Assembly (NCBI RefSeq): GCF_000296215.2
Contig: NZ_CP013949.1
Coordinates: forward strand, 5,697,501-5,761,500
Direction of reading: 5' to 3'
Source: Bradyrhizobium sp. CCGE-LA001
GTDB lineage: Bacteria; Pseudomonadota; Alphaproteobacteria; Rhizobiales; Xanthobacteraceae
Length of the DNA stretch: 64,000 nt
In this document: positions 26,256 through 35,429 of the stretch, in pieces
Position numbering within the stretch: the first letter of the stretch is position 1
How the letters are laid out: each line of letters begins with the position of its first letter
Translations under genes and position numbers: made by a program
The notes under the pieces: model-generated
The model's database searches: none
What the model saw: the letters and a program-made list of their open reading frames with translations, nothing else
Told to the model about the DNA's origin: nothing

Positions 26256-28001
26256 CTATTTCTTCAGCGCGAATACCCAGACGACGCCGCCCTGCGGCAC
26301 GTTGGCTTCGATGCCGATATTGTTGGTCACGAGTGCATCCTGGATGCGCTGTGCGTCCACGCCCCAGCCCGACTGGATCGCGATGTACTGCGTGCCGTCG
26401 ATCTCATAGGACACCGGCATGCCGACGATGCCGGAGTTGGTCTTCTGTTCCCACAGCAGCTCGCCGGTCTTGGCGTGGAAGGCGCGGAAGTTGCGGTCGT
26501 TGGTCCCGCCGACGAAGACGAGATCGCCCGCCGTCGCCGTAACTGAACCGAACAGTTGCGACTTGGGGAAGTTGTGCTGCCAGACTTTCTTGCCCGTGAC
26601 GGGGTCCCAGGCCTGCAGCTCGCCGAAATGATCGGCGCCCGGTCTCGTCTTCAGGCCGATGTCTTCCGGCTTGGTGCCGAGCCAGAGTTCGCCCGGCTTG
26701 AGCGGCACTTTCTCGCCGGTGAAACCACCGCAGAAATTCTCGTTGGCAGGCACGTAGACGAGCCCGGTCCTCTGGCTGTAGGCCGCCGACGGCCAATCCT
26801 TGCCGCCCCACAGCGACGGACAAAACTCGACGCGCTTGCCGATCACCGGCTTGTGCGCGGGATCCACGATCGGCTTGCCGGTCTCGTCGATGCCCTTCCA
26901 GACGTCGGTGTAGACGAACGGCCAGCCGGCGACATAGTTGATCTTGGTCGGCGTGCGCTCGAGCACCCAGAAGATCGCGTCGCGGCCCGGATGGACCAGG
27001 CTCTTGATGGTGCGGCCGTTGCGTTGCAGATCGATCAGCATCGGCGCCTCGACCTCATCCCAATCCCAGGAATCGTTCTGATGATACTGGAAATGGGTCT
27101 TGATCTTGCCGGTGTCGGGATCGAGCGCGAGCACGGATGCAGTATAGAGATTGTCGCCGGGATGGGTTTCGCCGGGCCATGGCGCCGCGTTGCCGATGCC
27201 CCAATAGATCGTCTTGGTCTCCTTGTCGTAATTGCCGGTCATCCAGGCCGACCCACCGCCGTTCTTCCAGTCGTCGCCTTGCCAGGTGTCGTGACCGGGC
27301 TCGCCTTCGCCGGGGATGGTGTAGGTCCGCCACAGCTCCTTGCCGTCCTTGGCATCATAAGCCACGACGTAACCGCGCACGCCGAACTCGCCGCCGGAGC
27401 CGCCGACGATGACCTTGCCGTCGACGATCAACGGCATCAGGGTCAGGTACTGGCCCTTCCTGTAGTCCTGCACCTTGGTGTCCCACAGCACCTTGCCGGT
27501 CTTGGCATCGAGCGCGACCACGTGGTCGTCCGTGGTGGCGAGGTAGAGCTTGTCCTCCCACAGGCCGACGCCGCGGTTGGTCGGATGCAGCTGGAACAGA
27601 TCGTCAGGAAGCTGCCGCTTGTAGCGCCAGTATTCGTCGCCGGTCTTCGCATTCAGCGCGATCACCTGCCCCATCGGGGTCGTCACGAACATCGCGCCAT
27701 TGTTGACGATCGGCGGTGCCTGATGGCCTTCGACCACGCCGGTGGCGAAGGTCCAGACCGGCGTGAGGTTCTTTACGTTCGAGGTGTTGATCTGATCGAG
27801 CGGACTATAGCCGTGCCCGTCATAGGTGCGCCGGTAGAGCATCCAGTTGCTTGGCTCGGGATTTTCCAATCGCTGCGCGGTGACCGGAGAGTAATTCTCG
27901 ATCGGACCTGATATGGCGACGGTCGAGGCAAGAGTTGAAGCAAGACACGTAAAGGCGACGAAGCCGGACAGTAACCATTGCTTCCTGGTGGAAGTTTTCA
28001 T
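26256..28001 (-). CDS. PQQ-dependent alcohol dehydrogenase without the vicinal cysteine pair
   Basis: The 581-residue periplasmic quinoprotein of the methanol/ethanol family has propeller repeats (LNAKTGDEYWRY, LDAKTGKVLWD), and the catalytic Asp313 is followed by Asp315 (SWDWDEVEAP), again the lanthanide-type pair. In the position where the other two enzymes read CCGIINRG and CCDTVNRG this one reads QLHPTNRG, so the disulfide ring over PQQ is absent. It follows a Rieske gene on the same strand with a 137-base leader containing a short tandem repeat. The substrate is unknown. Confidence 0.9.
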   Translation of the reverse strand: MKTSTRKQWLLSGFVAFTCLASTLASTVAISGPIENYSPVTAQRLENPEPSNWMLYRRTYDGHGYSPLDQINTSNVKNLTPVWTFATGVVEGHQAPPIVNNGAMFVTTPMGQVIALNAKTGDEYWRYKRQLPDDLFQLHPTNRGVGLWEDKLYLATTDDHVVALDAKTGKVLWDTKVQDYRKGQYLTLMPLIVDGKVIVGGSGGEFGVRGYVVAYDAKDGKELWRTYTIPGEGEPGHDTWQGDDWKNGGGSAWMTGNYDKETKTIYWGIGNAAPWPGETHPGDNLYTASVLALDPDTGKIKTHFQYHQNDSWDWDEVEAPMLIDLQRNGRTIKSLVHPGRDAIFWVLERTPTKINYVAGWPFVYTDVWKGIDETGKPIVDPAHKPVIGKRVEFCPSLWGGKDWPSAAYSQRTGLVYVPANENFCGGFTGEKVPLKPGELWLGTKPEDIGLKTRPGADHFGELQAWDPVTGKKVWQHNFPKSQLFGSVTATAGDLVFVGGTNDRNFRAFHAKTGELLWEQKTNSGIVGMPVSYEIDGTQYIAIQSGWGVDAQRIQDALVTNNIGIEANVPQGGVVWVFALKK

Positions 28002-28029
28002 GGACGTTCCCCTTTTTCATCCGTTTGAA

Positions 28030-28070
28030 TTCTTGTTGTGAATTCTTGTCGTTCTTGTTGTTTCTTGTCG
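28030..28070 (-). repeat. Short tandem repeat in the leader of the third PQQ dehydrogenase
   Basis: Four copies of TTCTTGT(T/C)G occur at 28030-28038, 28043-28051, 28052-28060 and 28062-28070 on the plus strand, so the message on the minus strand contains repeated CRACAAGAA. It lies between the Rieske gene and the dehydrogenase start. Confidence 0.7.
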
Positions 28071-28138
28071 TTCGTCCCGTCGTCCGCCCGTCGGCGGATG
28101 CGGCCTCTCGTGACGCGGGCATGGCCCGCAACCCGCCG

Positions 28139-28795
28139 TCATCCTGGCTGCGTGCCACCTACCTTTCCCATGAAATTGCCGGCGACGCTGAGTGCGCCGT
28201 CAGCGAGCGCCAGCGGCAACGCCGCAAGCCGTCGCGGTGCCGGCCCGAACACGACCTGCGCGCCCGCGCGAGGATCGAATTCGGAGTTGTGGCACATGCA
28301 CTTGAACACCTCCTTGTCGCCGACGTCGCTCTTCACCCAGGCGGTGACGGGACAGCCCGCATGCGAGCAGATCGCGGAATAGGCGATGATGCCGTCGACG
28401 GCACGCGCGCGTGTCTTCTCGTCGAGATCGGCGGGATCGAGCTTGATGATCAGGATCTCGTTGAGCCGTGAGGCACTGCGCACCACGGATGTATTGGGAT
28501 CCTTCGGCCAGGCATGGACCGGCGGCCCGCCAGCCTTCAGATCGGATGCGGTGATGAGCTTGCCTTCCTGGTCGCCTTCCGAGAACACCAGCACATCGCC
28601 CTTCTGGGGCCGTTCGTCCGAACCGGGCGGATCTTCGCCCGCGCGCGCCGGCGGCGAACAGCAGAGGCAAGCGGTGGTCGCAAGCGCGCCGAGCAGCAGC
28701 GTTCGCCGCGTTTGCTCGATGCCCGCATCGGCTTCAAGTTCCGCGTCATGATCGGATGATGATGAGGAAGGGTCGTTGAACGGTGCGCTCGACAT
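28139..28795 (-). CDS. Rieske 2Fe-2S protein encoded with a PQQ dehydrogenase
   Basis: The protein of about 218 residues has a twin-arginine-like signal (QTRRTLLLGALATTACLCC) and a Rieske cluster site CSHAGC...CMCHNSEFDPRAGAQV, with two Cys and two His. A hydrophilic Ser/Asp-rich head precedes the signal. ATG 28795 is chosen, but no strong ribosome site is seen and an ATG at 28900 is possible. It lies just upstream of a PQQ dehydrogenase in the same direction, so it could accept electrons from it in place of a cytochrome c; this is inferred from position only. Confidence 0.82.
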   Translation of the reverse strand: MSSAPFNDPSSSSSDHDAELEADAGIEQTRRTLLLGALATTACLCCSPPARAGEDPPGSDERPQKGDVLVFSEGDQEGKLITASDLKAGGPPVHAWPKDPNTSVVRSASRLNEILIIKLDPADLDEKTRARAVDGIIAYSAICSHAGCPVTAWVKSDVGDKEVFKCMCHNSEFDPRAGAQVVFGPAPRRLAALPLALADGALSVAGNFMGKVGGTQPG

Positions 28796-29029
28796 GCCCG
28801 ATAGCAGGCGCTGGAACTCTGCCGAAAACAAGGCGAAGAATTGGCGCCGCAGTGCATCAATATGGCTTTGCTCGCTTTGATTGCGGGACCATAAATGCAT
28901 TCAAAGGCATTTTTGCAATTTCAACGTCACACCGCGCGATCAGCATGACGATTTTGCAGATCAGGCCAATGATGTTGGAATTGGTGCACCGCGCTCTCGG
29001 TGCGCAGTGCAAAAGCGGCGCAGATCGCC

Positions 29030-29494
29030 TTACGACCGGAGCACGTGACGCGGCGATGCGATACGGCCTGCGACGGTTGCCGATGCCATTTCAAAGCTGT
29101 CGGCGATGCGCCGCGCCTTGTCGATGAAGAGCGCGGCCGCCGCGGGCGGGCAGACCTCGCGTGCGGTCTGCTCGAACAGATCGAGCCAGCGGTCGAAATG
29201 ATCGCCGACCAGACTCAGCGGCAGATGCGCCCGCATCGGCGAGCCATGATAGCGGCCGCTCATCAGCACGACGGACGACCAGAAATCCCGGAGCTTAGCG
29301 AGGTGCTCGTCCCAGTTCTGGACGATCGCAAAGACCGGACCGAGCAGTGCGTCTTCGCGCACGCGTCCGTAGAAGCGAGTGACGAGTTCCCCGATCATCT
29401 CCTCGGTGATCCCGGTGCGCTCGATCGCATCCTGGGTCAGCAGGTTCCGCCGCGCAGCCGCCGCCTCGCGCTCGGCCTTCAGTCGATCTGACAT
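29030..29494 (-). CDS. Group III truncated hemoglobin
   Basis: This 154-residue globin has the group III pattern: FYGRVREDALLGPVF, WDEHLAKLRDFWSSVVLMSGRYHG, then PMRAHLPL, whose His is the probable proximal heme ligand. Homologues bind oxygen or nitric oxide; the role is unclear. The start at 29494 is uncertain because AGAGGA almost touches the ATG. It lies in the same direction as the next gene but with a 136-base gap. Confidence 0.85.
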   Translation of the reverse strand: MSDRLKAEREAAAARRNLLTQDAIERTGITEEMIGELVTRFYGRVREDALLGPVFAIVQNWDEHLAKLRDFWSSVVLMSGRYHGSPMRAHLPLSLVGDHFDRWLDLFEQTAREVCPPAAAALFIDKARRIADSFEMASATVAGRIASPRHVLRS

Positions 29495-29630
29495 GTCCTC
29501 TGTTATCCGTTCGATTGTTCCCGCGAGCCGCCCGTCCAGCATTGTCGGGCCAATTGCGCACGGCGTCTTTGTCGCAGCGCAAATTGCGGGATCTGGCGGC
29601 GGACGCTGAGACCCGCCGCCGGTGCCTTCA

Positions 29631-30482
29631 TCAGGCGTTATAGGTGTAGAAGCCCTGCCCGGTCTTGCGGCCGAGATGGCCGGCATCGACCATCTCTTTC
29701 AGCAGGGGGGCTGGCCGGTATTTAGGGTCGTTGAAGCCTTTGTAAAAGACCTCCATCACCGACAGCATGGTGTCGAGACCGACCAGATCGGCAAGCGCCA
29801 GCGGTCCGATCGGATGGTTGCAGCCGAGCTTCATGCCGGCGTCGATCTCTTCCGCCGTCGCGATTCCCTCCTGAAGCGCGAAGATCGCCTCGTTGATCAT
29901 CGGGCACAGGATGCGGTTGACGGCAAAGCCCGGGCTGTTCTTGGCCGTGATCGCCACCTTGCCGACGCGCTTGGCGAAATCCAGCGCCTTGGCGTGGGTG
30001 TCGTCGGAGGTCTGCAAGCCGCGGATCAACTCCAGCAGCGCCATGACCGGCACCGGGTTGAAGAAATGCATGCCGATGAAGCGATCGGGGCGGTCGGTCG
30101 CTGCGGCGAGCTTCGTGATCGAGATCGACGAGGTGTTGGTTGCAACCAGCGTGCGCGGCGACAAGGTTGCACAGAGGTCCTTCAGGATCTTGACCTTGAG
30201 CTCCTCGTTCTCGGTCGCGGCTTCGATGACCAGATCGCAATCCGACAGCTTCGCCCGGTCCGTGGTGCCGGTGATGCGCTTGAGCGTCGCTTCGCGGTCA
30301 GCCGCCGACATCTTTTCCTTCTTGACCAGGCGCTCGAGGCTGCCGCCGACAGTCGAAAGGCCGCGGTTCACCGCCGCATCGGAAATATCGACCATCACGA
30401 CCGAGAGCCCAGCCGCCGCGCAGACCTGCGCGATGCCGTTCCCCATGGTCCCTGCCCCGATGATGCCAACGGTTTGGATCAT
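29631..30482 (-). CDS. hbdA: 3-hydroxybutyryl-CoA dehydrogenase
   Basis: This 283-residue cytosolic enzyme of the 3-hydroxyacyl-CoA dehydrogenase family has the NAD-binding GIIGAGTMGNGIAQVCAAAG at the N-terminus, the catalytic His in MHFFNPVPVM and the NSPGFAVNRI motif joining the two domains. It interconverts 3-hydroxybutyryl-CoA and acetoacetyl-CoA, in polyhydroxybutyrate or fatty-acid metabolism. ATG 30482 starts the nucleotide fold directly; upstream codons look non-coding. A neighbour electron-transfer flavoprotein pair is often found, but not here. Confidence 0.92.
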   Translation of the reverse strand: MIQTVGIIGAGTMGNGIAQVCAAAGLSVVMVDISDAAVNRGLSTVGGSLERLVKKEKMSAADREATLKRITGTTDRAKLSDCDLVIEAATENEELKVKILKDLCATLSPRTLVATNTSSISITKLAAATDRPDRFIGMHFFNPVPVMALLELIRGLQTSDDTHAKALDFAKRVGKVAITAKNSPGFAVNRILCPMINEAIFALQEGIATAEEIDAGMKLGCNHPIGPLALADLVGLDTMLSVMEVFYKGFNDPKYRPAPLLKEMVDAGHLGRKTGQGFYTYNA

Positions 30483-30875
30483 TGCGTCACATCCTTCATG
30501 CTTGCGGCCCGTACCAGTGTGGCCTGGCCATTGTTCCTGGTCAGGGTCTAGCACCGGCATTGGGCTGGCGCGACCCGATCCTGTTCCTTAACGCATCCGA
30601 GGCGGGAATAAAGCCGCCATTCGGTCGCTAGAGGGCAGGATTTGGCGGCCTGCCAAGCGGTTTGCCCGAATTTGCGCCCCGCCCCAGCGCCCTCGCAGAG
30701 GAGACGCGGCAAGCTCGGCAGACCTCGGACCACCTCGACCTCGCCCGATCGGATGACGCGGTGCACGCCAGCGCTGTGGTGTGATTGCTACGCCATCGCC
30801 AGCGCGAATTCCTCTCGGCGTGATTGTGAGACAGGCCACACTGGCTTCGTGCCTCAGCTGCTAGGCGTCAGACCC
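30483..30875. other. Non-coding stretch between hbdA and a PstS-like gene
   Basis: These 393 bases separate divergent genes. The plus-strand frame is open before the PstS-like start but shows no signal-peptide or conserved character. No Pho-box-like direct repeat was found, and I see no other feature. Confidence 0.5.
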
Positions 30876-31931
30876 ATGACGAAACACATCAAGCTCCCGG
30901 TCATTCTTACCGCTCTGCTGGCCGCCACGCAAAGCTTGGCAGCCGAAACCAAAGGGGCTGGCTCGACCTTCGTTTCCCCTGTGATGGCCAAATGGATCGA
31001 CGCATATAATACCAAGACAGGCCATGCCGTCAGCTATCAAGCAGTCGGCTCGGGCATCGGGGTCGACTTGATTAAGAACGAGGCCGTCGATTTCGGCGCA
31101 AGCGACATGCCCCTCGATCCCAACGAGTTGGACAGGCTCGGCCCGATGCAATTCCCGATCGTGATCGGAGGCGTCGTGCCGGTCGTCAATATCGCCGGTG
31201 TCAGGCCCGGACAGATCCGTTTCACCGGGCAGGTGCTCGCCGACATCTATCTCGGCAAGCTCAAATCATGGAATGATCCGGCCATCAGCGAGATCAATCC
31301 CGACATCAGATTGCCAAATGCGCCGATCGCCGTGGTCCATCGCGTCGACGGATCCGGCACGACATTCAACTGGACGAACTACCTCTCGAAAGTCAGCCCA
31401 CGATGGAAGACGAGCGTCGGTGAAGGCACATCGGTCAAGTGGCCGCGCGGAGTGGGCGGCAACGGCATTGAGGGCGTCGCTTCGCTGGTCAGCCACGTTC
31501 CGGGCTCGATCGGTTACCTCGAATACACCTACGCACTGCAACGGCTCGACAAGATCTCCTTCGGCCTGGTGCAGAACAGCGCCGGCAATTTCGTGATCCC
31601 CGACGCAGGATCGTTCAAGGCCGCAGCCTCCAGTGCGGACTGGAAAGCGGTGAAGGACTTCCATCTGGTGCTGACCGACGCGCCCGGCGAAGACGCCTAC
31701 CCCATCACGGCCACGACCTTCGTGCTGATGCCGAAGGAGCCGAAATCTCCGGAGCGGTCGGCAGCTGCCATGGACTTCGTCCGCTGGTCGCTCGTAGGCG
31801 GAAGATCGCATGCCGAAACGCTCAACTACGTGCCGCTGCCGCTCCTCTTGATCGACCAGATCGATCACTATTGGCGAAAAAGCATCGGAGCGGCCGAGAC
31901 GGTCTCTGCATCAGCCGACGTCGAGCACTGA
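30876..31931 (+). CDS. pstS: PstS-like phosphate-binding protein (orphan)
   Basis: This 351-residue secreted protein has a signal peptide (LPVILTALLAATQSLAAE) and the PstS core: GAGSTFVSPVMAKWIDAY, SGIGVDLIKNEAVDFGASDMPL, VHRVDGSGTTFNWTNYLS and WPRGVGGNGIEGV. These are phosphate-contact loops in PstS. The start at 30876 is set by the signal peptide; the ribosome site is weak. No pstC, A, B or phoU genes are next to it, so it is a stand-alone copy. Confidence 0.88.
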   Translation: MTKHIKLPVILTALLAATQSLAAETKGAGSTFVSPVMAKWIDAYNTKTGHAVSYQAVGSGIGVDLIKNEAVDFGASDMPLDPNELDRLGPMQFPIVIGGVVPVVNIAGVRPGQIRFTGQVLADIYLGKLKSWNDPAISEINPDIRLPNAPIAVVHRVDGSGTTFNWTNYLSKVSPRWKTSVGEGTSVKWPRGVGGNGIEGVASLVSHVPGSIGYLEYTYALQRLDKISFGLVQNSAGNFVIPDAGSFKAAASSADWKAVKDFHLVLTDAPGEDAYPITATTFVLMPKEPKSPERSAAAMDFVRWSLVGGRSHAETLNYVPLPLLLIDQIDHYWRKSIGAAETVSASADVEH

Positions 31932-32095
31932 GCCCAAGGCAGACCTCGCGCTATCCCGGCGACTTTCACGCTGATGCGAACACACGAGAGGTTCCTCACT
32001 CGTCGCGGTTGAACGGAACGGCCCCGACATCGGCGGCGATGGGAACGTCGTCAGCAGCGGCAGGTTGTCTTCGAGGTGAAGTCAAGGAGACGACA

Positions 32096-32374
32096 ATGAA
32101 AAAGATCATTCTGGCATCCGCATGCATCATGGCCCTGGCGACCGGCGGCGCCGTCGCGCAGACACAGCCCGCCCCCGGCGCATCCGGCCAGGGCGACGTC
32201 GGTCCCTCGTCGCGAGGGCCCGGCACCAAGGGGATGACGACAGGCCGTTCGTCGAACATGCAAAACGAGGCCAGCGACAGCAAGGGTGCGCAGACCCCAT
32301 CGGCCGGCGGCAGCAACACCAACAACATGGGCAGCCAGGCCGGCGGGAGCGCAGGCGCAGGCGCAGGCAAATAA
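32096..32374 (+). CDS. Small secreted Gly/Ser/Asn-rich protein
   Basis: This 92-residue protein has a signal peptide (IILASACIMALATGGAVAQ) and a low-complexity mature part rich in Gly, Ser, Asn and Gln (SKGAQTPSAGGSNTNNMGS) ending GAGAGK. AAGGAGA lies seven bases before ATG 32096. It is of the same general kind as the proteins at 9721-10044 and 25891-26148. No function is known. Confidence 0.65.
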   Translation: MKKIILASACIMALATGGAVAQTQPAPGASGQGDVGPSSRGPGTKGMTTGRSSNMQNEASDSKGAQTPSAGGSNTNNMGSQAGGSAGAGAGK

Positions 32375-32680
32375 AGCGCCCCGCTCGAAATCTGGAGAGG
32401 GGCCGAGGCTCCTCTCCCCGGCGCGGGACCGATCAGTGGCCGGCCGATTCTTCATGACGCTCAGGACACCCTGAGAGCCGGCTCGTTCATCCGCTCGTGT
32501 TCTGGGCAGTCAGAGTTCGTCGCCGTCGATGTCAGACGCAAGGTCGACGATAAGAGTCTCGCCTAGGGCATGTCCCGGAGATCCCGCGTTCGCTCCTTCT
32601 CGACAGAAGAGCAGCCGCGATGATGTCGCCGGAACGCACTGTAGCGATGATCACGCCAGCATCGCGCACCACTCCTCACG
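32375..32680. other. Non-coding stretch with no recognised element
   Basis: These 306 bases between the small secreted protein and the acidic disordered protein show no convincing gene, repeat or terminator by eye. A promoter for the downstream gene is presumed. Confidence 0.4.
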
Positions 32681-33943
32681 ATGCACCGATGTTCTGCAAT
32701 TGGTCCCACCTACATTGACATCGGTGTGACGGCCGGGGCAGTTTTTCACATTGCTGGCGAATCAGCGATTGCCTCACGCCGAGTACCTCTTGGACAACTC
32801 CCAGTGCTTTCGAGACTGATATCGTTGCTGCGCCGCATCCCTGCGGTGAAATGGGCGTTCACCCGGCTTCGGTCTTCACCGCGCGGCGGCAGTGTTGACA
32901 TCGCGCCGAGTGCCGCAGCTGGTCCGGCCACCATTGTCGACGTCGTGGAAACTGCGCCGGCTCCAGTCGCAGATATCGGCGTGGCGCCACAGCATGATGG
33001 GGCTGACCTCGCGGTTGCGGCTCCGCCGGCCGCGGAGAATGACACGGCTGTTTGTGCCGTCGCGGAGAGCCCGTCGACCGACATTTGCGCCAACGACGCT
33101 TCAGCTCCAGAGTCGCCGACAGAGGCCGAGGCGGTTTTGGCGGTGCCTGCCGTCGAAGAGGCTTCGGTTTCACCGCCGGATCTCACGCACGAGCCAGTCG
33201 CAGCTGCCGATGTCGTCACCGATATCTCTTCTGATATCCCGACTCCGTTTGAACCCGTCGTTGCAGAGGTATTGCCGCTTTCGTCGGCCAGGGTCGAGAC
33301 CGCGCTGAAGGAAGTTCCCGACGCCGTCGCCGAGCACGGTCCCTCGCTCGTCGTCTCCACAGCCATCGATCCGTTGGTCAACGAAATCCCCGCAGTCGAC
33401 GCCGACAGCGTTGCGGCGGACGCCAGCTCCGACGGCGGCTCTTCTCCAAACGTCGAGATTACGCCGCTCCCAGCAAATGATCCTCCGGCCGCCGCAACCA
33501 TCGATGCGGAGGCTCGGTCTGCCGAACCAGACGCCGCCGTCACGAATATCGAGCCCCCCGCCCCTGTCAGTCCCGCTTCCGAAGCACGTAACGTGCGGAA
33601 CGTTCGGGCGCGCCCAGCGGAACCCGCCGATCGCGCCGCACTGATCCGGCAGCGCTGGGCGGAAACCGGCGTCAGGATGTGGAATCCTCGTCTTCACGGC
33701 ACCGGCGATGCCACGCTCAACATCCAGGGCAGTATCGGGCTGCTGCCGCCCGCGCCGGGCGAGACGATGCCCCGCTACGACAAGCTGGAGTTCAAGATGC
33801 TCGGCGGGCAGATCGTCTGCGAGGGGGTCATCGTCGAGGCGCCCGTGCACGCGAGCCAGCGCAATTTTACGCGTCTCGCAGAGCCTGCGAAACCCGATCG
33901 GGTCCGCGAGCCCGTGCGCGAACGCCAAGCCGCGCTCGCCTGA
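32681..33943 (+). CDS. Acidic Ala/Pro/Val-rich, mostly disordered protein with conserved C-terminal segment
   Basis: The protein of up to 420 residues has a basic N-terminal part (SLLRRIPAVKWAFTRLRSSPRG), about 230 residues of Ala/Pro/Val/Asp/Glu-rich low complexity, and an ordered C-terminal segment of about 100 residues (RALIRQRWAETGVRMWNPRLHG..., LEFKMLGGQIVCEGVIVEAP) ending in a basic tail. The start is uncertain. No signal peptide or membrane span is evident, so it is probably cytoplasmic. The ordered tail looks like the functional part; no named domain is recognised. Confidence 0.6.
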   Translation: MHRCSAIGPTYIDIGVTAGAVFHIAGESAIASRRVPLGQLPVLSRLISLLRRIPAVKWAFTRLRSSPRGGSVDIAPSAAAGPATIVDVVETAPAPVADIGVAPQHDGADLAVAAPPAAENDTAVCAVAESPSTDICANDASAPESPTEAEAVLAVPAVEEASVSPPDLTHEPVAAADVVTDISSDIPTPFEPVVAEVLPLSSARVETALKEVPDAVAEHGPSLVVSTAIDPLVNEIPAVDADSVAADASSDGGSSPNVEITPLPANDPPAAATIDAEARSAEPDAAVTNIEPPAPVSPASEARNVRNVRARPAEPADRAALIRQRWAETGVRMWNPRLHGTGDATLNIQGSIGLLPPAPGETMPRYDKLEFKMLGGQIVCEGVIVEAPVHASQRNFTRLAEPAKPDRVREPVRERQAALA

Positions 33944-34234
33944 TCCTTTCCTCTGCGACCATCAGCGCGCGAAGTGCTGGGGATTGCCTTCTGCATCGCG
34001 CAACCCGTCCTCGCGGCGGGCAAACGGCCGCGTCAGACGGTTACCCCCGTGGCGATCGGGCGCCAAGTTGCTCGTAGCGCCTTCGGCCGACTTGCCGTTA
34101 TTCTCGCGCGGCACATCAGATATCTCCAGACACGAAGTTGCCCGCAACGTCCGCCACGAAGTAATTTGCGCAGCGGTCGAGCCACCGACGTCCGCGCCCG
34201 ATCGAAACGACAAGAACAATCTGGGAGATGAACC

Positions 34235-35119
34235 ATGAGAAGGCTCACGGCCGCACTATGCGCAATCGTGCTGCTTACGACCGGCGCGCAGGCGCAGACC
34301 ATCAAGGATTTCCTGGCGGCGGCCATGCAGAAGTGGACGGCACCGTTCGAGCCGTTCCAGCTGATCGGCAACATCTACTATGTCGGCACCGGCGGCATTG
34401 CCGTCTACGTCATCAAGACATCGCAGGGCCTGATCCTGATGGACACCGCGATGCCCCAGTCGACCGGCATGATCAAGGACAACATCGCCAAGCTCGGCTT
34501 CAAGGTTTCCGATATCAAACTCATCCTCAACTCGCATGCGCATCTCGACCACACCGGCGGCTTCGCCGAGATCAAGAAAGAGACCGGTGCGCAGCTCGTG
34601 GCCGGCGAGCGCGACAAGCCGCTGCTCGAAGGCGGTTACTATCCCGGCGACGAAAAAAACCAGGACCTCGCCTTTCCCGCGGTGAAGGTGGACCGCACCG
34701 TGAAGGAAGGCGACAAGGTCACGCTCGGCGATGTCACGCTGACCGCTCACGCAACGCCCGGCCACTCGCCGGGTTGTACGAGCTGGGAGATGAGCGTCAA
34801 GGACGGCGATCAGAACCGCGAGGTGTTGTTCTTCTGCAGCGGCACGGTGGCGTTGAACAGGCTGGTCGGGCAGCCGACCTATCCGGGCATCGTCGACGAC
34901 TACCGCGCGACCTACGCCAAGGCTAAGGCGATGAAGATCGACGTGCTGCTCGGGCCTCATCCCGAAGTCTATGGCATGCAGGCCAAGCGCGCGGAGATGA
35001 AGGACGGCGTACCGAATCCCTTCGTCAAGCCGGGGGAGCTCGCAACCTACATCGCCGGCCTTTCCGATGATTTCGACAAGCAGCTGGCCAAGCAGACCGC
35101 GGCGCTGGACAAGAAATAG
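34235..35119 (+). CDS. blaBJP: Subclass B3 metallo-beta-lactamase, BJP-1-like
   Basis: This 294-residue protein is a secreted zinc hydrolase (signal peptide ALCAIVLLTTGAQAQ) very similar to BJP-1 of Bradyrhizobium, by my recall of that sequence. The metal motif H101-A-H103-L-D105-H106 is intact, followed by the histidine in TPGHSPGCTSW and HPEVYGMQAKRAEM near the C-terminus. BJP-1 hydrolyses beta-lactams and has an unusual N-terminal segment over the active site. GGGAGA lies nine bases before ATG 34235. It is a species-typical chromosomal enzyme, not evidence of acquired resistance. Confidence 0.9.
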   Translation: MRRLTAALCAIVLLTTGAQAQTIKDFLAAAMQKWTAPFEPFQLIGNIYYVGTGGIAVYVIKTSQGLILMDTAMPQSTGMIKDNIAKLGFKVSDIKLILNSHAHLDHTGGFAEIKKETGAQLVAGERDKPLLEGGYYPGDEKNQDLAFPAVKVDRTVKEGDKVTLGDVTLTAHATPGHSPGCTSWEMSVKDGDQNREVLFFCSGTVALNRLVGQPTYPGIVDDYRATYAKAKAMKIDVLLGPHPEVYGMQAKRAEMKDGVPNPFVKPGELATYIAGLSDDFDKQLAKQTAALDKK

Positions 35120-35429
35120 CGGCGACCACGTTTCATCCTCCCAGCGCAGAGAGGCGAACCAGCACGTCAGCCCGGGCCGCTGACGTGCGACAATACGCTG
35201 CGCCGGGCATGGTTAGCAGGACGTAGCCGCAAACCACCTGACGCAGCCGAAGCGTCCGACCTGGGCGCCCGGCATGCTTAACAGAGCATCACCATTGCAC
35301 GGTTCTAGGGCCCCCGCGGTCTCATGCAACCGGCGCAGCCCTGTCCGACGGAACCCGATCTAACGTGCCCTTTACCCGGGCCGTGCAAGATCGCCGGCGT
35401 TTTTTCAGGGATCCGGGACTCGTATTTCA
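35120..35429. other. Non-coding stretch with one hairpin
   Basis: These 310 bases hold a 10-pair hairpin at 35162-35188 shortly after the metallo-beta-lactamase gene and otherwise no recognised feature. The downstream GGDEF-EAL gene has no strong ribosome site at its ATG. Confidence 0.5.
35162..35188 (+). terminator. Hairpin downstream of the metallo-beta-lactamase gene
   Basis: GCACGTCAGC (35162-35171) pairs perfectly with GCTGACGTGC (35179-35188) around a seven-base loop. No T-tract follows, so it is a candidate rather than a proven terminator. Confidence 0.5.

Noticed and set aside
30642..30875. In-frame extension upstream of the PstS-like gene
   Set aside because: The signal peptide begins at ATG 30876; upstream residues lack conserved character.
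34235..35119. Acquired antibiotic-resistance island
   Set aside because: No integrase, transposase or composition shift is visible; the gene is a normal chromosomal enzyme of the genus.
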